A stretch of DNA of 64,000 nucleotides from Nannobrachium achirus (lineage: Eukaryota; Chordata; Actinopteri; Myctophiformes; Myctophidae), in the NCBI GenBank assembly GCA_963921795.1, contig OY997639.1:48345895-48409894 (forward strand). The letters are read 5' to 3'. The notes under the pieces are model-generated. The model was given only the letters and a program-made list of their open reading frames with translations, had not been told where the DNA came from and searched no databases. A program made the translations under genes and the position numbers. Each line of letters opens with the position of its first letter. The stretch's first letter is position 1. Shown piece after piece: positions 19,901 through 43,798 of this stretch.

Positions 19901-22560
19901 AATTCAGGAGATGCCTTTTTCAATGAACAAATAGTACTATAGTACTTATAACAGTTGAACTACATACATTATGAAAATCATCATTCTAACAAGTCATATC
20001 AAATCTATCAAGTGGTGTCAGGCACAACAACACCTGACCCCTTTAAACAGAACAAATACACACATGCACACAGTTCATGTATCATCAAATCATCTCTTTA
20101 CTTTGCCTCATAATTCTCTTTCTAATTCTCAAGGTGTTCCCCAGACAGTTTACATGCCTTGCTTTGGAGTGAGAATAATACAAGTTTAGATGTTATAATA
20201 ACTTTACACTGACCATAAAATGTTTCACATTAAAAGGCATACCCTTGGACAAAGATGTATTTGCATAGCTATAGTTATGATTGGGCATAAATTACATAAC
20301 CAATGAAAGCTATTGTATATGGCTGTATAGATTATTTCATGTGTATAAATTCTGGATAATCAGGTAAACGCCCTGTTATATAAAATATGGCATCAATGCA
20401 ATATTGTTGTGTACTGTAAATTACTGATCATTATGATTAGTTACCATACTGACCCTCTTTCTACAGAATAATGAAATTGTATTTTGTATATTTTATCAAT
20501 TAGATTAAATTGCACATTGAATTATGTAGAACCCAAAACTATCATTACAGTATGTTCACATAATATCTTTCCTTGAAGGCATCTGCATTTAAAAAAGGGC
20601 ATACTTCATATTTTAGAATTTGCTGAAAGTCCTCTTAAGCTACTCAGATGTCACTGAATTTTTGATGCTAGCTATTTTTTGTTGCCTTAGATTGATATAC
20701 AGTCAACCTATTTCCATCCACAAACTCTGATCCTCTATTTCTTTTTTTATAATTGAAGTGAATGGCGGCAAATATCAGCAAGTATAGGTTGTAAGGTGGA
20801 TCCAGTAGCCAGTGGATGTTTAACCACTTAAACCTTACACTGTACTTAGTTGCCCAGAGTTGCGGATCTGCAAGCTTGTAAATTGTCTGTTTTGGCCAAA
20901 TGTTTGCCCCCTTAATAATAAGGCTAGGTTTCCAGTTAACTCAAATCAACTCAAATTCAAGCAGACAGTGACAATTTTTTTTTTTTTTTTTTCTCTTCCA
21001 CTCTCCCCTTAATGTACAACATACTTGCATTTCATCTTCTCAGAGCCATTTGCCATTTACACCAATCACAGTCAAGACATGCAAGCAGTTAAGAGATGAA
21101 CAATAAATCAGGGGATTTGGGTGTGTACATTTTACATTTCAAATAAATGAATGTAACTGGGTTGCTCAGGGTTGAATTGGGGCATGTTGGAAACTACTGG
21201 TCCATCAGATCTCTAGGACTTTTATGTATAGTACATTGGTGGATTCATTAATATTGTTTAGTTTGTTTTTATTTAGCTGGGAGATGTAACAACTTACATT
21301 TCTCCTTTAGCTGCACCATCGACATGTATTGATTTTTATGATTAGTTTACTTGAAAATGATCCTTGCAGCAAATTAAGTAGCTTACAGCACAGTATGGTT
21401 CTCACTTCCTGAGTCGAAGGTGTTTTAAAGAAGCCTAAAATACTTGCCTGAATACCTAAGCTGACTTAAACTCCTAAAATATGTAATTGACTAATTTGTT
21501 TCAAATTGTGACAAAAAACACCAAACAAGAACTTAAAAATGTATATTACAGTATGACCAATAAGTGAAAAATGTTAGTTTGGGTAGCCAGGCAACTGTAA
21601 CCACAGAAGGTGCCTCTGATAATTCCTCTTTAGAGCCTTTTATACTTTGTCGTACGACGGTGTCAGATGCCGCCATACGACAGAGAATAAATTTGGCATT
21701 TCTCTGCACTAACCTGACTTGACGTATGGACCGAATGACCAACACAGCTACCGTTCAGAGGGAACAGTTTCCCCTACTGCTGTGTTGAACCAGGGTTTGA
21801 GGTTGAAACACTCGCAATTTATAGCCTAATTTATATTTTGTCATGCGACAGTGTCACTTTCCAAAAGAAACAATATTTTCGACAAAAAAGTTGTGACTGA
21901 TTGCATTGTGATAGTAGAAAATCAGTTTGTTTCTTTCTGCGAGCAACATTGTCAAACGACGAAGTATCAGTTAGACGTATGAAGTACTTGATTGATGCAA
22001 ATACATGTGACTCAAAATGTTTCTCACATTCAGATTGGTGAAAACATTGATATGTTCTTATTTCAGTTGTTAAATTGCAGTTTCAATTTGTTTTCTGAAT
22101 TGAAAGTGAATTGGAACCAACCCTGCAATGATAGAATGATTGATTATCATCTTGACTGTTGTGCATTTGCATAACATTGTCACAATGCAAGATACAGTGG
22201 CTGTACAAATGAGTAAAGTAAAAAATATATCTATATATAGAAATATAAACTATTAAGTATTTCAGGGAATGCAAAAAAGAAAACAGTTACTTGTTATCTC
22301 TTTTTGTAAGAGAAAGCTCCTGTATTCATAATGTGCTTTGCTTCAATCTGTAAATAACTGAATGGCTTATAAATCTTAATTGTAACCTTTTCAGGTATTT
22401 TTGTACAAATAAGGGACTGATATATTCTGTTTATTGTAATTAGAATAAAACATTAATACATTGCTATAAAATGGAAGGTGTGCTTGTCCTTTTTCTAGGA
22501 GGCTTACTTTCTCATATCAAAGTGCTTTAAGTGATGTGTCAAATAACTATATTCTGATAG
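16944..22560 (+). other. AT-rich, repeat-poor stretch; possible grb10 3' UTR
   Basis: This 5.6-kb stretch has no gene and almost none of the MITEs that fill the rest of the window. A polyadenylation signal AATAAA lies at 22444-22449. Length and lack of insertions would fit a long 3' UTR under some constraint, but no transcript evidence is available here. Motifs GTCGTACGACGG (21650) and GTCGTATGACGG (16388) may be relics of one repeat. Weak palindrome relics lie at about 16330 and 20860. Confidence 0.35.
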
Positions 22561-22599
22561 CAATCACCAATATAGTGTTTGTGAAGTAACAGGGGCCTA

Positions 22600-22768
22600 C
22601 AAGGGAGAAATCTTTTGAAACTTAAAATAGCAGATCTAAAAGCATGCAATGCTTTACATTGCTGTATATACCTTGTGAGCTTGTAGATCGACTATTTTCA
22701 GAAAGGGGGCCAAATCCACATTAATTTGGGGCTTCTCCTTACATTGAAAAGTTTTGAGAACCACTTAA
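22600..22768. mobile_element. hAT-like MITE fragment with palindrome
   Basis: It ends in TTTTGAGAACCACT, the inverted CAGTGGTTCTCAAAA end of family B type elements. It contains a palindrome copy at 22623-22703 (AAAATAGCAGATCTAAAAGC and GAGCTTGTAGATCGACTATT). The left end is unclear. Confidence 0.5.
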
Positions 22769-22884
22769 GAAAGTAATCTGTGGCCACTGTGGGTGAACTC
22801 AGGCACATTTAATTAACAAATGACCTCATGATTATAATGTTTAATATTTTATTATTTTATCAAATGAAAATCTCTAAACTGTTG

Positions 22885-22985
22885 ATTGTGACGTCACATA
22901 TCAGCAGCAGCCAATCAGAGGAAGATCAGCGTGCGCGTGCAGGCCATAATTGCGTGCTTAAATATCTGTCACTGGGTTTTATCAT
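22885..22985 (+). promoter_or_regulatory. Probable MYB promoter: CRE and CCAAT box
   Basis: A perfect TGACGTCA (22889-22896) is followed 14 bases later by CCAATCAG (22911). Both lie about 450 bp before the predicted start codon. This spacing is typical of CRE/NF-Y cell-cycle promoters. The assignment to the MYB gene is inference from position. Confidence 0.45.
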
Positions 22986-23346
22986 AGGCCTACTCTATGG
23001 TTTTATCTTAATTGCATCATTTATTAATCTTTATAGGCCTATTATTTTATTATCTGACACGTCATCAGCATTAAGATTAACTCTTCTCTCCAACAGACCT
23101 TTCTGTAGCTGGAAGTAATGATCTGCTCCTGAATCCAAAGAAAACATTTAGCCTATTTGATGTGTTTATGACGTTTTGTAATAAACGCAGCCGTTTACAT
23201 AAAGCTAACATGCTAACGTTAACCCCGATGTATATTTCGCCACTGTATTATTAGTAGGCCTACTTATTAACAACAATGTGGTTGCAGTTTATGATGTTGT
23301 AAAGATAGCCTACAGTAAAATTAATGTGTTTATTTGATCACAGGTT

Positions 23347-34505
<11,159 letters not shown>

Positions 34506-34779
34506 ACATCACTCTGTCACCCTGTTACTATATCATTATCTAACCCTGTCACTATGTTTCCCAGTCACTCTGTCACTCTCTCACCCTGTCACTCTGATAC
34601 CCTGGCACTCTGTCAACTTGTCACAGCTCTACACATCTACATTCTCATGGCTTAGTTGTAATGTTTTTCTTAATCTTCATATTTGCTTGATTTGCAAATC
34701 AACTAATTCTCTTACATGTTATTCTTAATGGACTAAAAGGTTCCAAAAAGTCTCATTAATTATCTCAATTTGCATGTAT

Positions 34780-35035
34780 ATGAACTTGCCTTAACTTGTT
34801 AAAAAGGCCTTCATTTAAATTGTATTAAAAGGCCTCCATTTTATAGTGTTAAAAAGACCTCATTTTAACTTGTATGGAAATGCCTTGCTTCTAACTTGTT
34901 AAATATCTTCCATTTTAACGTGTTAAAAGGCCTTTATTTCAACATGCATGAAAAGGCCATAATTTTAACGAACGTGTGAAAAGGCCTTCATTTTAACATA
35001 CGTGAAAAGGCCTTCATTTTAACTTGGTTGAAGGG
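34780..35035. repeat. AAAAGGCCTTCATTTTAAC minisatellite
   Basis: About nine units of roughly 27-30 bp, most with a self-complementary AAGGCCTT. The array begins about 275 bp after the MYB stop codon, so it could be in the 3' UTR. Confidence 0.75.
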
Positions 35036-35883
35036 TGTTGCTTGTTTCCTGTAAAGTAGTCAGAGGCTGAAGACTCATTATTTTCTTGGTTTAAAAGATA
35101 TTAGCGGTGAATCATCACACCTGCTAAATGCATGTTTTAATACTAGACTGTAGTGTTAACAATACCATCCTCATACTGTGAACATGAGGTTGGATGAACA
35201 TATGTTATCAGGGAGAACAAGCTGGTTATTTCGTTTCTCTAAATGTAATAACTAGCATTTTGTATTTTGTTCCTTCTCATCGACTATCCTAGATTGTCAT
35301 AATTTCACGATAGATGAATGAATTGTGAGTGTTTTTTTGTTTTTTGTTTTTTTTTAGTAATCTTTTTAGTAACATACATACTATTATTACTGCTGTAAAG
35401 GTTTCATGGTTTCAGGGTGCAACAGTATTTTCTGTCTTCATTTGCTTGGTGTTCTTGGAGTACTGTAGATAGATTATCTACTTATTGGATTACATTAAAG
35501 TTGATTGAGATCTTTATTGACAGTGCACATATCTTAGAGATGCCCGTTGCTTTTGAGGATTTTAGGGCTTTAGTTCTTTCAGCACTTATTTGAGCAACCT
35601 ATCGATCATTCCTAAAATTCAGATTCAGGAACCTGTCCAATCTCAATTTTCTTTACCTTGAGTGTTACATTGACCATTAATTCTATCACATTGTATGCAG
35701 TAATAATAATAACAACAATACTAACTCAAATATATTTTGTCATTATTGTGAAGAAAAACTTTTGGAAAGGTTCACAAATCGAAATGAAAATTACATTGTG
35801 CGCCTAGCTGAAAAATAAATCTGACCTAGTATATAACTAAATGACGAGAGTGAAAAAAGCGTGTTAAAACAAATTAAAGTTGC

Positions 35884-36010
35884 TCGGGTGGTGCAGTGGT
35901 AAAGTCCCTACCCACCCACCAGTACAGAGGTTGACATGAGTTCAGCAAGACCTGTATTGCCTTGTCTGGTTAGATTGAAGGAGCCAGTAATCTGTTTAAA
36001 AACTGATGTG
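35884..36010 (+). mobile_element. tRNA-derived SINE fragment
   Basis: The head GCTCGGGTGGTGCAGTGGTA has a box A-like TGGTGCAGTGG. Box B is decayed (GAGTTCA). The rest of the element fades into AT-rich sequence. Confidence 0.45.
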
Positions 36011-36173
36011 TAAAAGTAATGCAAGACTTGAGGTTGTATCAACATCACACATTTGTTGATCTATGACACTCACTTCCGACTCATGATGCCTGCAATCACT
36101 GCTGTGATATTTGCCATGACACACGCCGTCATGTTCAAGTTTAATTAAGTGAGAATTGCCCTGCAAGCCAAAT

Positions 36174-36284
36174 TACGTCATGGTGACGTTATGATAACGT
36201 CCTCCGGTGACTCCGGTGACGTTCAGAACTCAGCCAGATCACAGCCCATTTGGGGATGATCTTTACGTCATTACCAGGACGTCA
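36174..36284. promoter_or_regulatory. Cluster of CRE-like ACGTC motifs
   Basis: TACGTCA (36174), GACGTT (36185), ACGTCC (36197), GACGTT (36218), TACGTCA (36264) and GACGTCA (36278) fall within 111 bp; a further GACGTCAC lies near 36514. It could be a CREB/ATF-responsive element 7 kb before ddc, or a relic of a repeat. Function is not shown by sequence. Confidence 0.3.
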
Positions 36285-37699
36285 TATGAACGTTTTTGTT
36301 TGACAGGATTGTTATTGTTTGTAATGTTAGTTGAAATATGAGCATGTAAGGTTATATTCTGGGACATATCTGACTAGTTATGATATTTATCTGGACTCGA
36401 TCGGACCCTCTCTGATTAATCCACGTTCGTGGGCAGGATTTATGTTGGTTGAAATCAGGTGATATTCTTGGCCAGATCTGCAGTCATGGTTTGACTTGAT
36501 CTGGCCCCAATCGAGACGTCACTGATTGGTCCAGGTCTTGACCGTGCTTGCTGGGTGCTGTTTTGTTTTGTCCCCATTCAGGACTATGATATCCTCAGGG
36601 AAAAAACTCCCTTCAAGTCTCTTCATGGTGCCCTTATTAATGATGCCTCAGGCCATGTTAACCCAGGATGATATTTGTCTCGCTCAAACAGCTGGACAAA
36701 TATCATTGTGAAAGAAAAGTTCGGTCAGAATCAATCTGACCATTTACAGGAATTTGCAAACCCCTTGAACAACAAAAAAAGTGAATAATTTTCATTGAAG
36801 TTGGGAAGTAGCCTACGCACAGTAGGTTATTACAGCTGCTGCTCCTTTGGCTGTAATAATGCTCAATTTGCTCAAATCAGTTATAATTACATTAAACAAA
36901 TTAGACATAAAAATAATACAAGCCATTTAAACAAATTAGACATAAAAATTATACAAGCCATTTAAAAAAGTATTTAGTCTGAGTTTGAGTTCACTTAGGC
37001 TGACCAAAGGTGTTAAGAGAACAGTCCTTAAAGTGACACCCTGTTTTCTTCCAGTAGGTGGCAGTCAACCACTACAAGCTCTGTCAGAGTATGGTAAACC
37101 AAATCAGGGATACAGGATAGGTGGGCAGAGAGCACTATAGGGACATCTGGGCACCTCAATGTAAAATAGACAATTTTGTCCAAAATGTTAAAAAAATATA
37201 TATATTTGAAAAATTGTATTAAACTAATGTAAAGTATATATTATGATGTATCATTATCAGACTTAATTTTATCCTTCAACTTCTTGTTTATGCACCAAAA
37301 TTACTTGATATAGGTTTTGTAGTAATTGTAGAAATATTACATCTTAATTGTCAAATGTTTAAGCATGTTCTAATCATTTTTATACTTTACTTTACTTAAA
37401 AACCTTTTACAAATGTTTTATTTTTTAACATTTTGGAGAAAATAGTTAATTTAACACCACAGTGCCCACTCTTCCTTGGTGCAGACCTATCATGTTACAC
37501 AAATCAGATGGAACATGGTTAATTTAATTTAAACAACTCATTGTATGATGTATGTATGATGTTCACTTAAAAAAATAATGAAATCAGCTTTACCATTCAT
37601 CATTGGATATTTGATTAACTTTAATATTCTACTTTATAGAGAATAGAGATTATTAGACTTGGCTCAGTATAGGCTACTGTAGATTAGAGTGACTTGGAA

Positions 37700-37885
37700 T
37701 CGGAATGTTCCTGGTTTGTTCGCTGCGTGTCGAAATGTGTTGGATTAATTCACTACTGCTCCTGATCATCCTCCCGATGCGCAGGTTGGTGCCTTATGGT
37801 TTCCTGTCCGTGTGAATGAGTGAATGTAATGCACATTGTAAAGTGCTTTGAAGGAAGACGCTAGCCTATATCATTTACCATTTAA
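37700..37885 (+). mobile_element. SINE 3' fragment
   Basis: GTGTGAATGAGTGAATGTAA and TGTAAAGTGCTTTGAAGG are the tail of the same teleost SINE seen at 45485-45735. The tRNA head is missing. Confidence 0.5.
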
Positions 37886-39028
37886 AACCTGTTTAAAACC
37901 TTGCCCACTGTAAATGCACCATAACATGCATCATAAATTGCTGCTGGCTACACATTGTCAGTAACATCCTCTCATGTATCAATCTACTGTGACATGTTTC
38001 TTATTTGAACATTACAACGTTTGATTCAGGCTTGCAGTATATGAACTATTGTGGTCCATATTGACAATAGGACAATAGGACCAAAAGGGATATATCCATT
38101 CTGCCACTTTTAACGGTGATATTTAATTGTTGCCAACTTGCCAATGAATGTTGTCTATTCTCTTCTAACTACCTTAGATATATGGGGTAACATCGTAGGA
38201 ATATTTGACTAATAATGCCCCACACTAACATGATCCATTGCAACTGCAGAAAATGTAAACGATTTTGCATGTAGTAGCTCAGGCTATCATGTGCAATTTA
38301 GTCGAGAAGGAAACTAAAATGGGGACTATGGAAATTATGAAGTGGTTTCTTGACCCTGATAAAGCAGCACACACTGGCTGGTATATCACATGAATCAGAT
38401 TATCACCCATACACAAAGATTACTGTGTTAGTGAGACATACAAAGCCTGTTTCTTAAGAAACCATAACAATATGAACACAAAGTTTGACAGATCTTGTGA
38501 TATTGACATATCGTTGCTATTAGCCTACATTTACAAAGAATTCTGTTTTGTTCTCTGACCTGAATTTATATAGCACCATTCAAAAACCCAAGGACGCTTA
38601 CCCCTGTAAACCTATGATGCAACAATACAATTGAGTCGAGTAAGCTGAACTCACTGATACGTCAACACTTAATTTTCGACAAATTCAACGTGGACAATGT
38701 CATTCATCAACTCACCTGTATACAGTACTTCTCCCGTTTACAGCCCCTCATCAAAAAACACTACTGAATCACTACACAAAACCTATTTGTGTAGTAGTGA
38801 CTGTGTAGTCATGTGTAGCAATTGTGTAGTAAATCTGTAATGTATTCACTACTCATGACACACCAGTAGAGTTTTGTAGTGAAACTGTAGTGTTTCCAGT
38901 AGTAATCAAGCCGAGTAGTGAAAAAGCTGTTAAAACACTACTGCTTCACTACAAGGGCATGTAAATAGTGATTATGTAGAGATTTTACTACTTGTTTATG
39001 TGTAGTGAATATGTAGTCACAACACTAC

Positions 39029-39077
39029 ATATTCACTACTCATGACACACCAGTGGTGTGTCATGAGTAGTGAATAT
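39029..39077. repeat. 49-bp perfect palindrome inside the transposon
   Basis: ATATTCACTACTCATGACAC and on to CCA is mirrored exactly around a single central G. It lies in one of two approximately 210-bp subterminal direct repeats (about 38868-39000 and 39080-39205). Confidence 0.85.
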
Positions 39078-39920
39078 AAGAGTTTTGTAGTGAAACAGTA
39101 GTGTTTCCAGTAGTAATCAAGCAGAGTAGTGAAAAAGCTGTTAAAACACTACTGCTTCACTACAAGGGCATTTAAATAGTGATTATGTAGAGATTGTACT
39201 ACTTACTTGTGAAGTGAATATGTAGTAACAAGTAGAGTTCTTTACTACTTGCTCATATAGTGTGTGGCAATTGTAGTCCTACAGCGGCCATGTTTTTTGG
39301 GGGGCAAACACAGGTGTTCTAATTGGAGTGTTCTAATTACTAAATTACTAAAACTTCGGAGAAGTTTTAGTAAACATTAATTTATTAGAAACATATGGAC
39401 TAACACATGCCAACGCGTGTGCCGTCCGGTAGATATAAAGCTGTTTCGACGGATCGGTGAGCAACTTATTTATTTATACATGTTTTGAGCGTAGTATGGA
39501 CGTTGGGGCTCAACCAGCGAGAGCCATATGACTCTGGCTTATAACTCCATGAGAGACATAACCTCCGCATATTAGCATCCTCTCCTGGTAGTTATAATTT
39601 ATGGCTACTGTCAGAGTTAAGGGGAGACCTTGACATTTGAAGAAACACTGTTGTGAATGGTTATTCATTGTATTGTATCCACATCCAGTAGCTATTTATT
39701 GTTTTTATTGTTACAAGAATTTTATAAATTCCTGTTTCTCATTATGTCTACATTCAGTAGCTATTTGCTATTTGTATGTAAAGCCTCCTGGGACCCCATG
39801 CTATATAATTAGAAGTTGGGAACCAAATGGACCTGTCCCATTTGAACACTGTATAGGGGAGTTATGGGGGATTATAGCCAAATGCATAACTGGGGGTCCT
39901 TGAAATTGAAACGTTGGAGA

Positions 39921-40086
<166 letters not shown>

Positions 40087-40204
40087 GTTAACAACTAACA
40101 TTGTTAGGCAACAGCAACATTAATGCATTGGCTTGCAGCATGTTTTTGTTTCAAGTAATTAATGTCAGTGTTACTGATATTCGTATCATTGCTTAATTTG
40201 TGCT

Positions 40205-40673
40205 AGCTGCAAAGTGCAACACTAGATTTTTGTTTAAATATGTTGAATCTAGGGTTGCAATACCTCCCTTTTTTCCTAAGTGTTGAACTTTGGAAGTGCT
40301 CGTCTTCAATAACGCAACGTCCCGCTGCCTCCTACATTATGTGACATTTAGATCCAGGTGGTACAGTGGACCATTGAGTGATTTCCCACGAGCGCTTCCA
40401 AACTCCAGCACTTAGAACCTGAACTGAATTTCTTGACAGAAAGTAGATCATAACATGTCTATGTGGATTTTTATGAAACAAACACTTTGCAGATAGCAAG
40501 AGGATACCGGTAATTCAAGCTTTCCATAGAGCGCAATATTGGTGAGTTTGATGTCGTTTAAGGTTTAATATCAGATTGCAAAAAAAATGTTTTGATGCAT
40601 TGGCTGCCTATGGGAGGTATTGCAACCCTAGATTCAACCAATAAAAAAAATTCTAGTGTTGCAATTTGCGGCT
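40205..40673. mobile_element. MITE nested in the 38.7-42.8 kb transposon
   Basis: An outer inverted pair (AGCTGCAAAGTGCAACACTA and TAGTGTTGCAATTTGCGGCT) and an inner pair (GTTGAATCTAGGGTTGCAAT and its inverse) make about 65-bp imperfect arms. No open frame is present. Confidence 0.65.
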
Positions 40674-41065
40674 AAATTTGTACATTGCTAGTGCATAGTG
40701 ACTGTGATATCCACCCCTATAATCATTGATGATATCTGCATTCATTCATAGATGTATTGACATAATATTAATTCATATAGGTCTAATCAGTGACCCTGTT
40801 GACTGTTAACCATTCAAGCCCCCTAAATAATCATATTTGAGCTGGGGACCCTCCACCCTGACAAGCACTTGGAGTAGTAAGCTTGTGTAGTAAGCTTGTA
40901 GATCTGCTAATGCTTGACCACGTTTTAGTTTGTTTTTCACTTTTGATGTTCATTGTTCCCACTATGGCATGGCAGCTTGTGTCAGCTTGTATCATTTAAT
41001 TCTGGAATATATATATTTTTAAAATTAATTTATAACAACAAAAAACAAATGTGTGTGTTTGTGAA

Positions 41066-41288
41066 GATGCAGCTTCTGAAGACTGTTCAGAAAGCAACAA
41101 CTCCAAAAAAGGAGTGATCCCTTCAAGAAAGAGAAGAGGGAGACTTTGCTTTCAGAGTAGCCATACGTTTCCAATGAAGACAGTCAAGACACCAATGACT
41201 CCACCATCTCAGAGAGAGAGATCTTCCACCATCTGGATCAACACAATCTGGATGCAGCATTCCAGAGGTGGTTCAACAGTTGGAAAGG
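41066..41288 (+). pseudogene. Coding-like patch in the transposon, frameshifted
   Basis: One frame reads AASEDCSESNNSKKGVIPSR and then basic residues. After a shift near 41155-41180 another reads DSQDTNDSTISEREIFHHLD and QRWFNSWKG, ending at a possible donor GTAGGA. The composition looks like protein, but the family is not recognised. It may be the remains of the transposase or of a captured exon. Confidence 0.35.
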
Positions 41289-43299
41289 TAGGAAGTATTG
41301 TTTGTTTAAATAACTGGCTGTATAAATTCATGTTTTTAACATTACAGCACGTAACATTGCAGCATGCCCGACATGTTTCCATAACATGACGTTAGGATAT
41401 CACTAGCTCTGGTCCATAGCATTAGTGGAGTTCTCCCTAACGCTATGTTAGTCTACCTCCACACCTCCTTGGCAAAACCGGAAAGCCCGCTCGTCTGGTC
41501 CAAAAAAAATAAAAAAAAATAAAAACTGTTTCGCCCTCACCAAACCAAATATATTAGTGGACAGTTGAAAGCTTACTCTACTTAGTGGATGCAGTCTGGG
41601 CCCCCCACCACACACTTAAAATACATATATACCGGTAGGTGAAATGAAAAGTCTCATTGGGTGTTAATTCATCTCTGTGACGTTGGAAGCGCTGTTTCAT
41701 AAAATAGTCTTCAACCAGGAAGAGTGTCTCCGTCAGGTGGATTATTTTTCATTAACGCTATGGACCAGAATTAGGATATCACATGCTTGACAAACTTTCA
41801 TATTTGACTATACGATTAAAAATACAATAAGTGAATTGTTTGTGATATTGTTTGTTTTGTTTTTCTCTTTGTGTTTGTGACAATCTGCAGAAGACCCCAA
41901 TACCTTTCTGCAGGCGAGACCACTCGGCCTGCCGTGATCGTCGGTGAAACCAACTGCACAATTGGGGCTATGCCTGAGTTGACGATGTATCTCATAACGT
42001 GTTCACCTTTCACCTCACATACCCCAAGTGCAACATGACTAAAGGAAAATACTATGGCCCGAAGGCAAAAAAGTCTGTGGTTGCACAGTGGACTGTATCG
42101 GCTGACCCCGGAACTGATCATTAACCTTAAAGGTGCTGTAAGTGATGTCTTTGTTAAAATGTGTTTTAAATATCTCTTTCCATAGCAATCATTGCTATAG
42201 TGTTTGTTCAGTAAGAAGAGCGGTTTTAGTAAAAGCATGAGTATTTCAATTTTAAAATAAAATGTAATAAAAAGTAAATGAAGAAAACATGTGTTCTGTG
42301 CTTCAAAGGGGTTTGTTTAATAGTAAGACAGAAGTGATTGAATGATAATCGTGTTGAGTTTCAAAGGTGATTCAAAAGGGTTTGTGTAGAAATGAAAAGT
42401 AATTCAGTAGTGATAAACACTACAGAAACACTACAGAAACACTACACACACAAGGATGTATTAATTCCATTGGGATTGTGAAGAGATACAACAGTGATTG
42501 TGTAGTAATTCAATAATAAATGTGAAAGAATTGAGTAGTGATTGAGTAGTGATTGGATAGTACTTTCCCAAAAGCCAATAGTGATGCTGAAGTAATTAAG
42601 TAGCAGTCGTGCAGTGATTTGAATAGGCATTAAGTAGCGATTATCAGTAGTGATTCAGTGGGTGAAACCAGCCATTTCTCTACTCATTACTACTTGAATC
42701 ATTACTTAAATCACTACACATTGCAATAGTAATCAAGTAGTGAAATGGTAGTGTTTGTGTAGACATTTAGTAGTAGTGATGAGTAGTGATTCAGTAGTGT
42801 TTTTTGATGAGGGGCTGTTGTGTCAAATGTAACACATACAAAACAAATCAACATCTATTTATATTTTATTGTGTACAGCAGACATAGATGAAATGCCAAT
42901 ACAATATGTTCTCCCACAACAGACGAAAACCAAACAACTTTTTTTTTAAATAAACAAAACAATGAATTAATATTCATGAATGAATTGTACCCTTCAGACC
43001 TACAATACACCTACTTTACATTAAGAAGAGAAGATTTGTGAACACATTAGTGTTGCTCATGCTAGAACTGATTCTTGATCCATATACCGTATGTAGATCA
43101 ATATTATGTCTTTGTAAGTATACTATAACATTATGCAGATGTGTACACAGTAGAATCTAGTGTTCATTTAACACCGACGAGGGTTACTGTGTGTGTGAGC
43201 GTGTACGCGCGTGCGTGCGTGCGTGCGTGCGTGCGTGTGTGTGTGTGGGGTGGAGGTGGAAAGTGAGCACAGTCTCATTAACACCCTGTGAATCAGTCC

Positions 43300-43549
43300 T
43301 TCCTGCATTGGCTGTGAGCCCTTCTCCCATTGGCTAGCCTGGAAAGAGAGGGGGGGGGGGTGGGAAGATAAAAGCAACAAATGTCTCCTCCTGCTTACAC
43401 ACAAACGCTCTGACCACCTGCTTGTCTGTCTGTCTGTCGAGCTATCTATCTGTGTACAGTATCTGTCTATCTGTCCGTCCGTGGACTTTGACTGAAAGGA
43501 GAAGACCTGCTATCCCCAAAATACTGCTGCAGTTCTCTGACCTGAATAT
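43300..43549 (+). promoter_or_regulatory. ddc: Probable ddc promoter and noncoding first exon
   Basis: Two ATTGG (inverted CCAAT) boxes (about 43308 and 43329) and a GATAAAAG TATA-like box (about 43368) precede a CT-rich leader that ends at a donor AATAT|GTGAGT (43550). The first coding exon of ddc has an acceptor 7 bases before its ATG, so an upstream noncoding exon is required; in mammals DDC also starts with one. The position is inferred. Confidence 0.45.
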
Positions 43550-43552
43550 GTG

Positions 43553-43555
<3 letters not shown>

Positions 43556-43637
<82 letters not shown>
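43556..43637. repeat. (CA)n microsatellite
   Basis: It begins 6 bases after the predicted donor of the ddc leader exon. Confidence 0.95.
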
Positions 43638-43639
<2 letters not shown>

Positions 43640-43680
43640 ATTCAGTTTTCAGATAAGAAGTAATGCTGTGGTTCACACCA

Positions 43681-43731
43681 GGAGAGATGGAGGGAGGGAG
43701 AGAGAGAGAGAGAGAGGGAGAGAGAGAGAGA

Positions 43732-43796
<65 letters not shown>

Positions 43797-43798
43797 CA
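43681..43798. repeat. (AG)n microsatellite
   Basis: Purine-only run with a few AGGG interruptions. Confidence 0.95.

Larger units (their letters stand above)
35036..38740. other. Intergenic region between MYB and the 38.7-kb transposon
   Basis: No exon is recognised. It contains a SINE (35884-36010), a cluster of ACGTCA-type motifs (36174-36284), a SINE fragment (37700-37885) and otherwise AT-rich sequence. Confidence 0.45.

Noticed and set aside
41816-42238. 140-codon minus-strand open frame in the transposon
   Set aside because: No transposase motif and no codon pattern that stands out. Kept only as part of the unassigned interior.
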